A DNA stretch of 17,870 nt from Dunaliella salina (Eukaryota; Chlorophyta; Chlorophyceae; Chlamydomonadales; Dunaliellaceae), in contig MU069439.1 of the NCBI GenBank assembly GCA_002284615.2, forward strand, positions 412,991 to 430,860, read 5' to 3'. Of this stretch, positions 1 to 8,442 are shown one piece after another. Both the position numbers and the translations under genes were made by a program. Below the pieces are notes generated by a model that was given only the letters and a program-made list of their open reading frames with translations, was not told where the DNA came from and searched no databases. Within the stretch, counting starts at the first letter, position 1. Every line of letters starts with the position of its first letter.

Positions 1-20
1 TGTGTGTGTATGTGTGTTAT
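1..20. repeat. short (TG)n stretch at window edge
   Basis: Alternating TG with one TA interruption at the extreme left end. It is probably the edge of a dinucleotide microsatellite that continues outside the window. Confidence 0.5.
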
Positions 21-2288
21 GTCCACAAGTGCAACAGCTGATGATGTTCAGAAATAGTCTAAGGAGACGGATTATGTGATACAGGGATTAACACACACAT
101 TCCACACCATCAGGATGAGGGACCATAAGATGGATGAAACCCAGGTTTGCCGCTGTGCAATCCGAGGAAGAAACATGCCCTAGCCCCTCTCGCCTATGCA
201 TGCCATAACATGTCTCAGTCAGGAGTCTCCTACATCTAGCCAGACCTGTGCTTTCCACAACTGTTCCAAAGCAGACAAGAAGTCCCAACAAGAGCCAATA
301 ATGCATGGGCAACCAAGCAAGTCCTAGAGCAGGAGCATGCAGAGGACCACTGCTCGCTGTGCATTTGATGGAGCCTGTAATGCATACGCAGGATAGTTGC
401 TTGCTACGCACTTGATAGAGCCTCTGATCTCATTTTTGGAGGCGACGCTCTGACCTTCCCCAGCCACTGGGTGCAACGCCGTCTCCAAGTACTCCGCTGC
501 TGTGATCTGCAGATAGGCAGGAGCAGAAATCAGGCATTGAATGTTTACCTCCTGCCAGGTGTCCAGGCCTTACCTTTATCCCGTGACTCTTCTTTAGACC
601 TCCAGGAAGAGGCATCCATAACCTTAACCCTTGGACGGCCTGTTCTTATCCCCTCAAGAACTGTGTATGTGAAATCCTGAGCTCAACAGTAATCTTATGG
701 GTACATGTGCGTCCAATCAGAGGGGTTTAGGTGGTTAGGGAGGTTTTTCTGAGCCACTTAAATAATTCTTAATACGTCCTTGGATCCCTGAGCTTCAGAA
801 CTGTCGATTTGCACCCATTGTTGCAACTTGGATGAAAGGAGGGTCTGAATGCATGACTCATAGTCAGTGCCACATGCGCATGGGAGTAGGCTGGTGGGAT
901 TGTGGAAACATGTTGCAATTTATTCCAATGGTCCAGGTTAGTGACAAACGGCTGAGTCCTTTGTCTGGTGATGTGAGGAGGGCAGTTTGTGGACTTGCAA
1001 GCCAGGCATGGGTGCCAAGCAATGCAGGTGTGCATGGGCACCTGCTGCTCTTTTGCCCCGTAGCTCTGGCACAACCCACACTTTCAGTGGGGTGAACATG
1101 CAAATGGAAATTGAAGATGAGGAGATTGACACTTTTTCATCTGGATGGGGCCACTTGGAGTGGGGTTTCAGGGCTGGTGTGTGTGAGGGGGATCCAACCC
1201 AGTATTTCCACGTGCCTTCCATTGGTCCTTTTTTTTTCCTCCTGCCTCAAGGCTTTCTTTTTGAACCCTTTTGCCCCTCCAAAAGCAATCGCATACCAAG
1301 TGGGTCTTAGCCTTGGTGACTAGGAATGCCTTGCTTCGGCAAATCCTGTTTCTGTCTCCCTGCAGATGATGACAGCAAGCTATTTGGATTTAGCTTGCTG
1401 TCACTTTCCATGCTTAGGCAATGGAAAGTGCTGAAATAAGAGGGAAAGGAAGCTCCATACGTTGCTGCAGCGATACGTGCATACACGCTCTGGGTATCCA
1501 TGACAAGGAGGGCCACTTTTCAAGGAGATAGTCACGGCTTGGAAGTGAATGTGAGCCCATCATAGTATTCAAATCAGGAAAGCTCAGGCACGCTGTGCTG
1601 TGTTGAAGGTGAGGCAGACAAATCCATGAGATTGGATGGGACAACCGTCTTTACCCCCTCCCCTGCTCACTCTGGCCTGAAGAGCACAGCCAGAAGCAGG
1701 TCTGGAGAGGTTTGTACCCTGGCCTTGCCTCCACGAATTCCATTTAAAATCCTGAAAAGCATCAAACTTCACAGCACACACATGTGCGCTTCCCTTACTT
1801 CCCTTTTCTCCACCACACAGGCTTGCTGGCAAGTCAAGAGACAGCTTACTGACTGACTGCTGCCCCGAACAACAAGAGTCTGTATAGGAGGACTGTTGGT
1901 GGAACACTGGGCGCTCAAGCATCGTTGCATTCCAGAAAAGTCGCTCCAACAAGACAGCTGTCACTAAGCTCTGACAGCTTTCCTTCGTGTCAACACACCT
2001 CAATGCTCTTGCCACATTCATCTTCTCATTCCATGCCTTTTCATTTCACCCTTGCCATGCCCACGCTGTGACACTCTGATGCCTGAGCTGCGTTGCTCTC
2101 ACTCCATTCTGGGAGTTTGCTTGATGCATCAGGCCACGCTGGAAGCTTGCTTGGCGTGTCAGGCCTGCTGCTCTGAATGTTCGGCACACTTGCCACAAAC
2201 ACAGCCCCTTTGCCCATTTCCTTGGTGGTGAGAGTGCGGCAAAATGCTAAACCTGGGGATGCGTGCAAGCTGGGCACAGGCCTCTCAC
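21..2288. other. no recognisable gene; possible continuation of the GTPase gene
   Basis: I searched both strands for the expected continuation of the minus-strand GTPase (the remainder of the G domain and the helical domain) and found no convincing exon. Open frames here are short, overlap on both strands and have no recognisable motif. The only distinctive structure is the hairpin pair at 1371-1430. The stretch may be a long intron, diverged 3' exons, or unrelated intergenic DNA; I cannot decide which. Confidence 0.5.
1371..1430. other. two adjacent perfect stem-loops
   Basis: The first stem has 12-bp perfect arms (1371-1382 with 1391-1402) around an 8-nt loop. The second has 10-bp perfect arms (1402-1411 with 1421-1430) around a 9-nt loop. 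The two share the base at 1402, so they lie directly back to back. No coding frame or transposon end around them explains the pairing. Function unknown. Confidence 0.8.
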
Positions 2289-3540
2289 CTTCCTGCCATC
2301 CTCCTCTAGCTTCAAGTAAAAGTCCCGCAACAGCCACAAGAAGGAGGGGGCAAACTCACTCAGGGAGTCCAGGTCACCTGCAGATGAAGGGAGGGCACCA
2401 GCAAGCTTCGTTCGAATGCCAGTGCTCCTTAACAGATTGCTTGCATAGGAAGCACATTCCAGCATGTACATGTTACTTTGCCTGTGCATGCAGTTGCTGA
2501 GTGCCCTAACCTAGGGTTCCCAGCCTTCGGGGCTTGTGCTCAATGTTTCATAAGTTGACCCAGCTGTTGCCCATCCTACCCTACCTGGCCCTTGCCTTGC
2601 CTCCCAGAATGGAAAGACTCAAAGCATCTCCAACATTCCTGCTGCACAGTTTGGACTGTAAACATCAAACTGCACACCTTCCTTGGCTTGGCCAGCCCGG
2701 ACTCGAACATGCTTGGTCATCTCAGTAACCAGGGACAGACGATCCAGGGCGGACTCATCAATGCCTCCCATGTGGTTGTAAACAAAGAGGCAAGACAGCA
2801 GCACGGCCAGGGAGAAGATTTGCGTGCTGTATTGCGCTGTCTGCAGGGGTAGTGTGGATGGTCAAAGCAGCGTTGTTACTCAAGAGTGTGTAGAGGCATT
2901 GGGCAGCTTCCACCTCCAGGCGTTTGAGGCGCAGAAGCGCAATTGTGTTTTTCTCACGAGCAATGAAATACACTGCTGAGCCATGAATGAAAGACTGCCC
3001 ATGTCCCTGGTGAGGGTTGCATGCGCTGTGCTTGCAACCAGCTTGGATGAGCACCCACAGGGACAACCTACAGCAACAATCCCGCCCTTCCTTCCTCACC
3101 TGGTCATATGCATCAATACCCTCAGTGTCCAGGAGCACCTGCAGGCGGGAGGAGGGGGAAACTTGAGCACTGCAGCCCCGAGACTTTTCAGCTTCCCTCG
3201 CAAGCGAGCTGTCTCTCCCCGTTTCCGTGTAGACTAAACGCCATCACCCGTTCTTCACCGTGTTATATGACTCTGCGCCGTTTTCGTGGCGCAATGGGTC
3301 GCTCCACATCCACAGCCCTTTGGTGCAAGGCCGATGGGTGGGGCCGATGGTGAAACCCTGCCCCCCTCCAGCGGACACGAGCTGGTTCAGGATGTAGCTC
3401 TTGCCCTGGCGCGCTCTTCCGCACACTGCAACCACGCCCAGGGGCGACTTCACGCTGCGAAGCACCTCGAGTGCCTCTTGGCCCACCTCGAACTTGTTCG
3501 TGTGCGCATTGTAAGACACGAGCGACAGCGGCCTTCCCAT
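2289..3540 (-). CDS. guanylate-binding protein-like large GTPase (GB1/RHD3 G domain), 5' part
   Basis: Four exons are readable on the minus strand: 3259-3540, 3100-3138, 2678-2840 and 2289-2377, joined by GT...AG introns (120, 259 and 300 bp) with consistent phase, giving about 191 residues. Exon 1 starts at the ATG at 3540 (MGRPLSLVSY) and holds the P-loop GRARQGKS (about residues 41-48) and the THRPCTKGLWMW switch I region. Exon 2 encodes VLLDTEGIDAYDQ, with the G3 motif DTEG at about 98-101. Exon 3 has YNHMGGIDESALDRLSLV and exon 4 has WLLRDFYLKLEED, whose R-D pair (179-180) is the G4 signature of guanylate-binding proteins. The family hydrolyses GTP and acts in membrane-associated or nuclear processes, in plants partly in immunity; the role of this member is inference. 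A full G domain is near 300 residues with a helical domain after it. Neither was found below 2289, so the gene is truncated, has a large intron, or has diverged exons. Confidence 0.88.
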
Positions 3541-3868
3541 TATGTAAAGAATAAAATCTTGAAATTTCTGTTGGGCGCAAGCGTTTCGACGCGATATAAA
3601 GAGCTTGCAAGAAATTTTCGCAGCTTTAATGCTTAAGCGGCGTGCAAATTTATCAGGCTTAGTACTATACTTGGGAATATTTGAAATATCCCGCCCCCAG
3701 GAGCTGACCGATATCTTGACTAAGCGCGAGTTGGCCAACATTTTGCGCTTAAAGTAAGGGGTAAAAAGCGTTTAAAAAATATTTCTGAATCCCTTGCAAC
3801 GCCAAGGTGATTCCAAGGATTTTATCGAGGGCGCAGCAGGTGTGCCCTCAATTGATGTGATGAGAATA

Positions 3869-3870
<2 letters not shown>
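3541..3870 (-). promoter_or_regulatory. 5' flank of the GTPase gene, with TATA-like element
   Basis: Immediately upstream of the GTPase ATG the minus strand reads TTTATATCGC (3591-3600), about 50-60 nt before the start codon, a plausible TATA-like element. The frame stays open upstream to an in-frame start at 3741, but the added residues do not resemble the family, whose N terminus is typically close to the MGRP position. Nothing else is recognisable here. Confidence 0.25.

Positions 3871-3907
<37 letters not shown>
3871..3907. repeat. (AC)n microsatellite
   Basis: An essentially perfect AC dinucleotide run of about 18 units. The AT-rich palindromic tract at 3918-3951 follows it. Confidence 0.95.
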
Positions 3908-3908
<1 letters not shown>

Positions 3909-3917
3909 CCCTATATA

Positions 3918-3952
3918 TGTAATATACACATATTACACCATAAATTTATGGT
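3918..3952. other. adjacent inverted repeat and 16-bp palindrome
   Basis: TGTAATAT (3918-3925) and ATATTACA (3930-3937) form an 8-bp stem with a 4-nt loop. ACCATAAATTTATGGT (about 3937-3952) is a perfect 16-bp palindrome next to it. They lie between the AC microsatellite and the long foldback. Function unknown; possibly simple AT-rich cruciform sequence. Confidence 0.6.
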
Positions 3953-4200
3953 GACTCGCAGTCCCTTGATGTCCGGTTGAGGGTAGTCCGGGACGAAAAA
4001 AAGAAAAATTGCAAAGTCGCACTAGCAAGTTAAACAAAAGCCGTTGACATGAGAGACAGGTGAAAATGATGGAACACGAGCACACCACATCGCCTGTCTT
4101 TCATGCGGACCATTTCATTTGAATATTATGCAGTTTTGCTGTTTTTCGTTATTTTTCTGTCCCGGACTCTAACCGGACCGTTGAGATTGCGAACCGCCAT
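3951..4200. repeat. long imperfect foldback (inverted repeat)
   Basis: The left arm (about 3951-4060) and right arm (about 4093-4200) are imperfect reverse complements around a 32-bp centre. The best-conserved segments are CCTGTCTYTCATG next to the centre (4048-4060 with 4093-4105) and GTCCCGGACT followed by AACCGGAC near the outer end (3971-3994 with 4159-4178), with a small indel between the last two. Between these blocks the arms share pyrimidine richness and scattered matches. It could be a decayed foldback element or MITE, or a hairpin-RNA locus. No flanking duplication was identified. Confidence 0.5.
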
Positions 4201-4351
4201 CGAAAAAATTGATATCGTTCCATTCTGTCCAATATGTTGTAAAACAAACTTGCGAGTATCAGACGAGCTCTGGAGAAGACTTAATTTAACTCTTAAGATT
4301 GATATGCTTATCAATAGGTGATGATCAAAAGGTCAGGGACGGGCTACTGCT

Positions 4352-4505
4352 TGTAACCCTCCTGATCCTTACTGACCTCTTTCCTCATTTTCTCTTGGTG
4401 AAGGGGATATACGGTACCTGGGCCTTAGGTATCCTCTTTTCCTTAATTGATGTGGGGATTGTTTTCATTGCCTGTGTTGTTTTTCTTTTCCTCTTTCTCT
4501 TTTTT
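4352..4505 (+). mobile_element. diverged LINE 3'-end fragment (copy A)
   Basis: Starts with TGTAACCCTCCTGATCC and ends with CTTTTCCTTAATTGATGTGG plus a T-rich stretch, matching in order the copy at 12456-12606 and, less well, the one at 6611-6729. It holds no coding sequence. This is a 5'-truncated and strongly mutated copy of the LINE family whose ORF relic lies at 4900-6642. Confidence 0.6.
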
Positions 4506-4710
4506 TCAATACCACTTGCTCTAGAGCAGCAGGCACCTTGCCCATCCTGTACATTCCACCTACAAACATGTTGCCTGTAACACTTGTGAAAAGGCAGAGC
4601 CCGGGATGTAATAAGCTATCGTAAGCCTTGTATGACTGTTACATTTTCACTAGGTCCTCCTTTGAAAAAAGGATGATTTCCACAGAGCATATGTGGAGCT
4701 GAGTGCCACT

Positions 4711-4822
4711 AGTGCTTCTACAGATGCCTGCTTCCCCTTTTCGTTCTTTTAATTTGTGGTGGAGGGGGGTTGAAGACCTGAAATTGGCTATTTTGAGCCA
4801 ACACACGTCTCCTCTTTCTAAA
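4711..4822 (+). mobile_element. LINE 3'-end fragment (copy B)
   Basis: Contains AGTGCTTCTA, then TTTGTGGTGGAGGGGG and TTTTGAGCCAACACACGTCT, in the same order as the other LINE 3' ends in the window. It lies just before the larger LINE relic that begins near 4900. This suggests two insertions side by side or an old tandem arrangement. Confidence 0.6.
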
Positions 4823-5302
4823 GTGATACAGGGAGGATGTCCTCTGCCATTCTTCTTTTCTTCCTACATTGTGCCTGAGTAATGTGCTTTTTAATGCTCT
4901 ATCCACGGGTCCACCACCCGCCCACAAGCTCACCTATCTGCCCAATCTTCAAGATGCTCTCAAATCCCACATGCATTCTAAACACAAGCTTGGATATGCC
5001 AATGCCCAAACAGGTTACTACTCTTACTATTAAAACTTATTACCGTAAGTAGACAAAAAAAATCAGAGATGCCTTCAGAAATGTGCCCAACATTTCTGTA
5101 CCCATGAAGCGTACCATCCTGCCATACCGCACAGGCACCCTCTGCAACCAAAAACGTGCAGTATGTTTTAAAAGGTCAACTGATCCATCTTGCCCCCTCC
5201 CAGGCTGCCATCAATTGGGCAGCTCACGACACATGCTCTCAGGCTGCCAAAACCATATCATCTCCAAGATGAAAAGTAAACGCCATAACATTGGCAATGA
5301 GC

Positions 5303-5490
5303 TCAGTTGTCATCTGAACAAAGCACTGTATGGCCTGAAGCAGGCACCCAGAACATGGCATGCAAAGCTAAATGCTGTGCTGCAACAGCTAGGCCTGACA
5401 GCATCACTTGCAGACCCTGGCCTGTATTACAAACTCACAGCAGCAGGAAGCACATACATGGCAGTGTGGGTTGATGACATTTTGCTGAGA
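5303..5490 (+). mobile_element. Ty1/copia reverse transcriptase fragment
   Basis: Translates as CHLNKALYGLKQAPRTWHAK...ADPGLYYKL...MAVWVDDILL. LNKALYGLKQAPR.W and the .VDDIL active-site block are hallmarks of copia-type RT (RVT_2). The usual YVDD is WVDD here. Only about 60 residues of RT remain; no integrase, protease or LTR was seen nearby. It lies inside the LINE ORF relic and ends within a few bases of the inverted-repeat element starting at 5494, so both may have arrived together. Confidence 0.85.
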
Positions 5491-5528
5491 TATAAGGGAA
5501 GGCTGGCCGACCACTCCGCCCCGCCAGC

Positions 5529-5623
5529 GCTAGCGTGGCCAAGTGGTCGGGCAGCCTCCTTTAAACCTCTACGATATGTGAGCCCAGGTGGAGGAGACGC
5601 AGGTTCGAGTCCCGGCGGATGCA
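5529..5623 (+). pseudogene. tRNA-like sequence (degenerate, Leu/Ser class)
   Basis: The A and B boxes match consensus, and the D stem (GCC with GGC) can form. Only 4 of 7 acceptor pairs and 3 of 5 T-stem pairs can form, and the anticodon stem does not close. A TTAAA run sits where an anticodon loop would be. It is best read as a tRNA-derived promoter head of a SINE-like element or a tRNA pseudogene. Confidence 0.45.
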
Positions 5624-5654
5624 GAGTAAGCTTGGAGCAGGAGGACATGCAGCT

Positions 5655-5767
5655 GAGCTGGGGGCACCATCTGAAACAAAATGGCAGAGCAGAGCTAGGG
5701 GCACCAGCTGAAACGAAACGGCAGAGCAGAGCTGGGGCCACCAGCTGAAACAAAAACGGCAGAGCAG
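5655..5767. repeat. three tandem 37-bp repeats
   Basis: Units start at 5655, 5692 and 5729, each of the form GAGCT-G-rich, CACCA.CTGAAAC, AAACGGCAGAGCA. They lie inside the inverted-repeat element. A CAG-rich stretch follows (about 5766-5785). Confidence 0.85.
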
Positions 5768-6610
5768 AGCAGCAGCAGCAGGAGCAACAGAGCAGAGAAG
5801 AGCAGCGCGTGGAGACAGAGGAAGAACAAGGTGCACTAGTGCTAGCTAAAAGGCCGTGCAGGGAAGCACATAGCGCTAGCGTGGCCAAGTGGTCGGCCAG
5901 CCTTCCCTTAAACCTCAACATATTGCAGGCAGAATGATTACAAAAGCCCTCAGCAAATGCCCTGTAGGGGCAGGCCTAACATACACAGACATAGGGAGCG
6001 ATTTTAAGCTCAACACAACCTCCAACTCCCTACACATGCCTCAATTAGAACTTTACCTGCTTACTTCTTCCCTCGTAACCTTCCAGAGAGGAAAAGACTC
6101 AACTCCAGTCGACCAAATGCTGATTTGATCACACCTTTTAATGCCAATCATACTTCAAACGGTGTTTCTCCTACCCATTCCCATCATGCTTTGCGCAGCT
6201 CCCCACGGAAGACCACCAGAATTAGCCGCATGAGGCAACCCCATGAACTTAATGCAAATGAACATTATGTTCACCTCATAGAAATCAAGTTCTGTGAAGA
6301 CACAAGGCCAGAGCATATGCTGCGATGCATCAGTTGAACGCAGCAAAGCAGCAGCATGCAGACCTTTGTAAACTTAGTAACACTAAAGCTGTTACAATTC
6401 ACCCTATTCTCCTGTGTGTAGGAGCAACTATTTACACTGAGTATACCCTGAAGCAATTCAAACAACTAGGATTGGATCACCAGCGTACCACGAAGCTTGC
6501 TCAACAACTTCATGCCCATTCTGTTCAATATGTATATGCCCATGAACTAGTCACCACACGCCGCGCTATTGAAAACAAGAATACTTTTCTCAGCCAGGTT
6601 CTAGAGCCAA

Positions 6611-6729
6611 GTGCTTCTAGCAACCCTCCAGATCCGCATTAGCTATCTCTTTTTCATACTTTGTGGTGGAGGGGGCTTACGGCTCTTTTTAGAGCCAATG
6701 TGTCTCCTTTTACATAATTGGTGTAGGGA
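6611..6729 (+). mobile_element. LINE 3' UTR, first half (copy C)
   Basis: Directly continues the endonuclease ORF relic. After the TAG at 6640-6642 come TTTGTGGTGGAGGGGG and CTCTTTTTAGAGCCAATGTG, shared with copies near 4760 and 12500. The UTR is cut at 6729 by a 219-bp insertion and resumes at 6949. Confidence 0.8.
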
Positions 6730-6948
6730 AAAGGAAAAAGGGAAAAGCTACGCAAGCATGACCAGCCCCCAAGCATCACACAAGGAACAACCCTGTTGCG
6801 ATCAACGTATGAACCCCCAAAGGTCTGCCCACCCAGGCTTGAACCCTGGGACTACCTCCGCCTCCAAAGGCTCCCCAAAGAGGCACAACTGCTGGACAAA
6901 CCAGAATCCTCGATCCCCAGTTTTTTCGGGGACCCCTGGTCCAGGCGC
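6730..6948 (-). mobile_element. 219-bp SINE-like insertion with 10-bp target-site duplication
   Basis: GGTGTAGGGA occurs at 6720-6729 and again at 6949-6958. Removing 6730-6958 restores a continuous LINE 3' UTR, so the boundaries are firm. Read on the minus strand, the insert has a pol III B-box-like GGTTCAAGCCT (about 6836-6846) within a 6-bp stem, then GATGCTTGGGGGCTGG, GCTTGCGTAGC and a pyrimidine-rich tail. The same 3' block occurs at 9303-9397 and in part at 10619-10665. I could not find a good A box, so tRNA origin is tentative. It has no coding capacity. Confidence 0.75.
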
Positions 6949-7010
6949 GGTGTAGGGAGAGTTTCTTTGCCTGCATAGGTTTTCTTTCCTGTTTCTCTGC
7001 TCTAGGCGAG
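6949..7010 (+). mobile_element. LINE 3' UTR, second half (copy C resumed)
   Basis: GGTGTAGGGAGAGTTTCT and TTGCCTGCATAGGTTTTC continue the UTR broken at 6729, matching AGAGTTTCTCTGCCCATGTA of the copy near 12570. The exact 3' terminus of the LINE is not clear and may extend to about 7100. Confidence 0.7.
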
Positions 7011-7718
7011 GTAAGAACATCCAAACAAATGAGAACCCAGCGGGATGTAAAATTTGGCAACATTTCGAAGGGTGCGCTTTGTCCTCCTGAGGTGGCCCAT
7101 GTTGGGATCTAGTAGATCTGGTGGTCTGCCCTTCGATCCAAACTGGTAAGCTTCGAGGGTAATTTAGGCTAGGCTAACAGTCAGTCGGTTTGACTGAAGG
7201 CCTTGTCACACCCAGAGTGTGCTGCAACGAGAATCTGCTGCAAGTTGGTTGTGGCATGGCAAACTAGGACATTGTTTTGGCTGCGTCAGTTTCTCAGCCT
7301 GACAGCCTTCTTCTCCTTGTAACTTGATGTGAACTTGTCCTTCATTTGGGGTGGCAGCGCCCAGCATAGCTGCGCAGCCTAATTACCAGGTCAAAATAAA
7401 TCTAAATGCTTCGGACACGCAGCTTGTACCAACCCATTCTTTTAAAGACAATTACCCCCCATAAAAATGTCACACGGTGTTTTTAAAATGATCATTGCAG
7501 GTGGGGCCAAGCTGGGGACAGCCTTGGCCCCGTATGCCTAATCAGCCACGGCATGAACCCTGATTTTCATCACCAAATCTTCATTACTGACTACTCACTG
7601 TACCAAATTGAATAGTATTTAGTGAATTGGAGTCCGTGTACCAAAAGAATACCATTGCAACAAAAATGGGGTAAAAAGACCCAGTGGTTGGTGAGACACA
7701 GAATTTCAGCCATTTCCC
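7011..7718. other. no gene recognised
   Basis: No convincing coding frame. The first ~100 bp (with TTCGAAGGGTGCGC) may still belong to the LINE 3' end. GGCCTTGTCACAC at about 7199-7211 resembles the terminal sequence of the MITE at 7722-8442 and may be a relic end, but I found no partner. The rest is featureless at this level of inspection. Confidence 0.5.
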
Positions 7719-7721
7719 TTA

Positions 7722-8442
7722 GGCCCCGGTCACACTAGGCAAAGTGTGTTGGAACCCAAATTGGGGTTCAAATTGGGAGGATGCCGATTTGGTTGTGTCT
7801 GACCGCTCCAAATTGGGTTCCAAGTTGGGGTCAAAATTTGAGACCAAATTTGGAACCCAATTTGAGATTTGGGGNGAGATTTGGGGGGGGGTGGGGGGGC
7901 CTATTGGGTCTCCAATTGGGGGGGGGGGGGGGCCTATCGGGTCTCCAAGTTGGGTATGCCCTTCCTCAAAGACTGGCACAGGAGGCGCGGAGGGATCCCT
8001 GCAAGTTATAGAAAATAGAGAATGTGTTCGGAAAAAAAAAATTGTCTTGACAATAAACCCATTTTAATTCATTTCATACGTAATAATCTACATCGATAAT
8101 GCCCAATAGACAGAAAGGAGATAAACCAAAGCAGGACCCGTGGTTCTCCAATTGGAGCTGTTGCCCCTGTCGAAGAGGTGGAAAAGCATGCTTCTAGCAG
8201 ACCAATTTGGATTTGGGCAAATTCCCCAGTGTGACCGACCTCCAAGTCCAAATCCAAGTTGGATCCAAAGTTTGGCTCTTGAAATTGGATTTGCAGCCCG
8301 CTGAGTTGGACTTCTGGCAAATGGATTGGACAGTTGGGCTTCTTTTACCTCCCAGGAAGCTGCCGGCACTAAAAAGCTGCTCTCAAAAACTTGGAAAAGC
8401 TGATCCGATTTGGATTCCAATTTGTCTGGTGTGACCGGGGCC
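7722..8442. mobile_element. 721-bp PIF/Harbinger-like MITE
   Basis: The left end reads GGCCCCGGTCACACTAG and the right end, as reverse complement, GGCCCCGGTCACACCAG; the inverted repeats run about 22 bp with two mismatches. TTA flanks both sides (7719-7721 and 8443-8445), the 3-bp TWA/TNA-type duplication typical of PIF/Harbinger elements, as is a TIR beginning with GG. There is no transposase frame, so it is non-autonomous. The interior is full of CCAAATTGG/CCAAATTTGG-like words, has runs of 9, 7 and 15 G, a 33-bp duplicated unit (from 7898 and 7931) and an ambiguous base at 7875. CAGTGTGACCG at 8227-8237 is an internal copy of the terminal motif, suggesting a compound element. Confidence 0.8.

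Larger units (their letters stand above)
5494..5909. mobile_element. element with 22-bp perfect terminal inverted repeats and a tRNA-like head
   Basis: Positions 5494-5515 and 5888-5909 are perfect 22-bp reverse complements. A direct copy of the right end (about 5870-5924) also occurs just inside the left end (about 5527-5577), so the left end folds on itself. That internal copy contains a pol III A box, TGGCCAAGTGG (5536-5546), and a B box, GGTTCGAGTCC (5602-5612), at tRNA-like spacing with a long variable region, resembling a Leu-type tRNA. Acceptor and anticodon stems pair poorly, so it is not a functional tRNA. The body holds three 37-bp repeats. It interrupts the LINE ORF: RHNI precedes the composite and IAGRM follows it. 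Confidence 0.65.
4900..6642 (+). pseudogene. LINE ORF relic: C-terminal region with CCHC knuckle and restriction-like endonuclease, interrupted
   Basis: Two blocks of one retrotransposon ORF. Block 1 (about 4900-5297) reads ...HKLTYLPNLQDALKSHMH..., has a frameshift in an A-run near 5056 and then reads PYRTGTLCNQKRAVCFK. The CCHC knuckle follows (CPLPGC...HMLSGC) and then RHNI. Block 2 (about 5917-6642) resumes as IAGRMITKALSK, shifts frame near 6090 and again near 6310, contains HLIEIKFCEDTRP and ends at SNPPDPH plus TAG (6640-6642). A CCHC knuckle followed by RHN and then a PD...(D/E)xK core is the layout of restriction-like endonucleases of R2/NeSL/Dualen-type LINEs. Here the position after RP reads N (RPNADLI), so the first acidic residue seems lost in this copy. 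Frameshifts plus the insertion at about 5303-5912 make it non-functional. Confidence 0.8.

Noticed and set aside
769..1323. Several overlapping frames of 70-107 codons on both strands
   Set aside because: No motif, no consistent codon pattern, mutually overlapping; expected by chance in sequence of this composition.
1460..1545. Minus-strand VALLVMDTQSVYARIAAAT followed by a good polypyrimidine tract and AG, resembling the MDTQ block of atlastin-like GTPases
   Set aside because: Stops lie on both sides, the neighbouring blocks of the family are missing, and the GTPase gene at 2289-3540 already has its own DTEG exon. Probably coincidence.
3541..3741. Upstream in-frame ATG extending the GTPase by 67 residues
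   Set aside because: The extension is AT-rich, unlike family N termini, and covers a probable TATA element. The ATG at 3540 places the P-loop at the usual distance.
6776..7063. Pro/Gly-rich frames on both strands
   Set aside because: They lie across the SINE-like insertion and the LINE 3' UTR, both non-coding.
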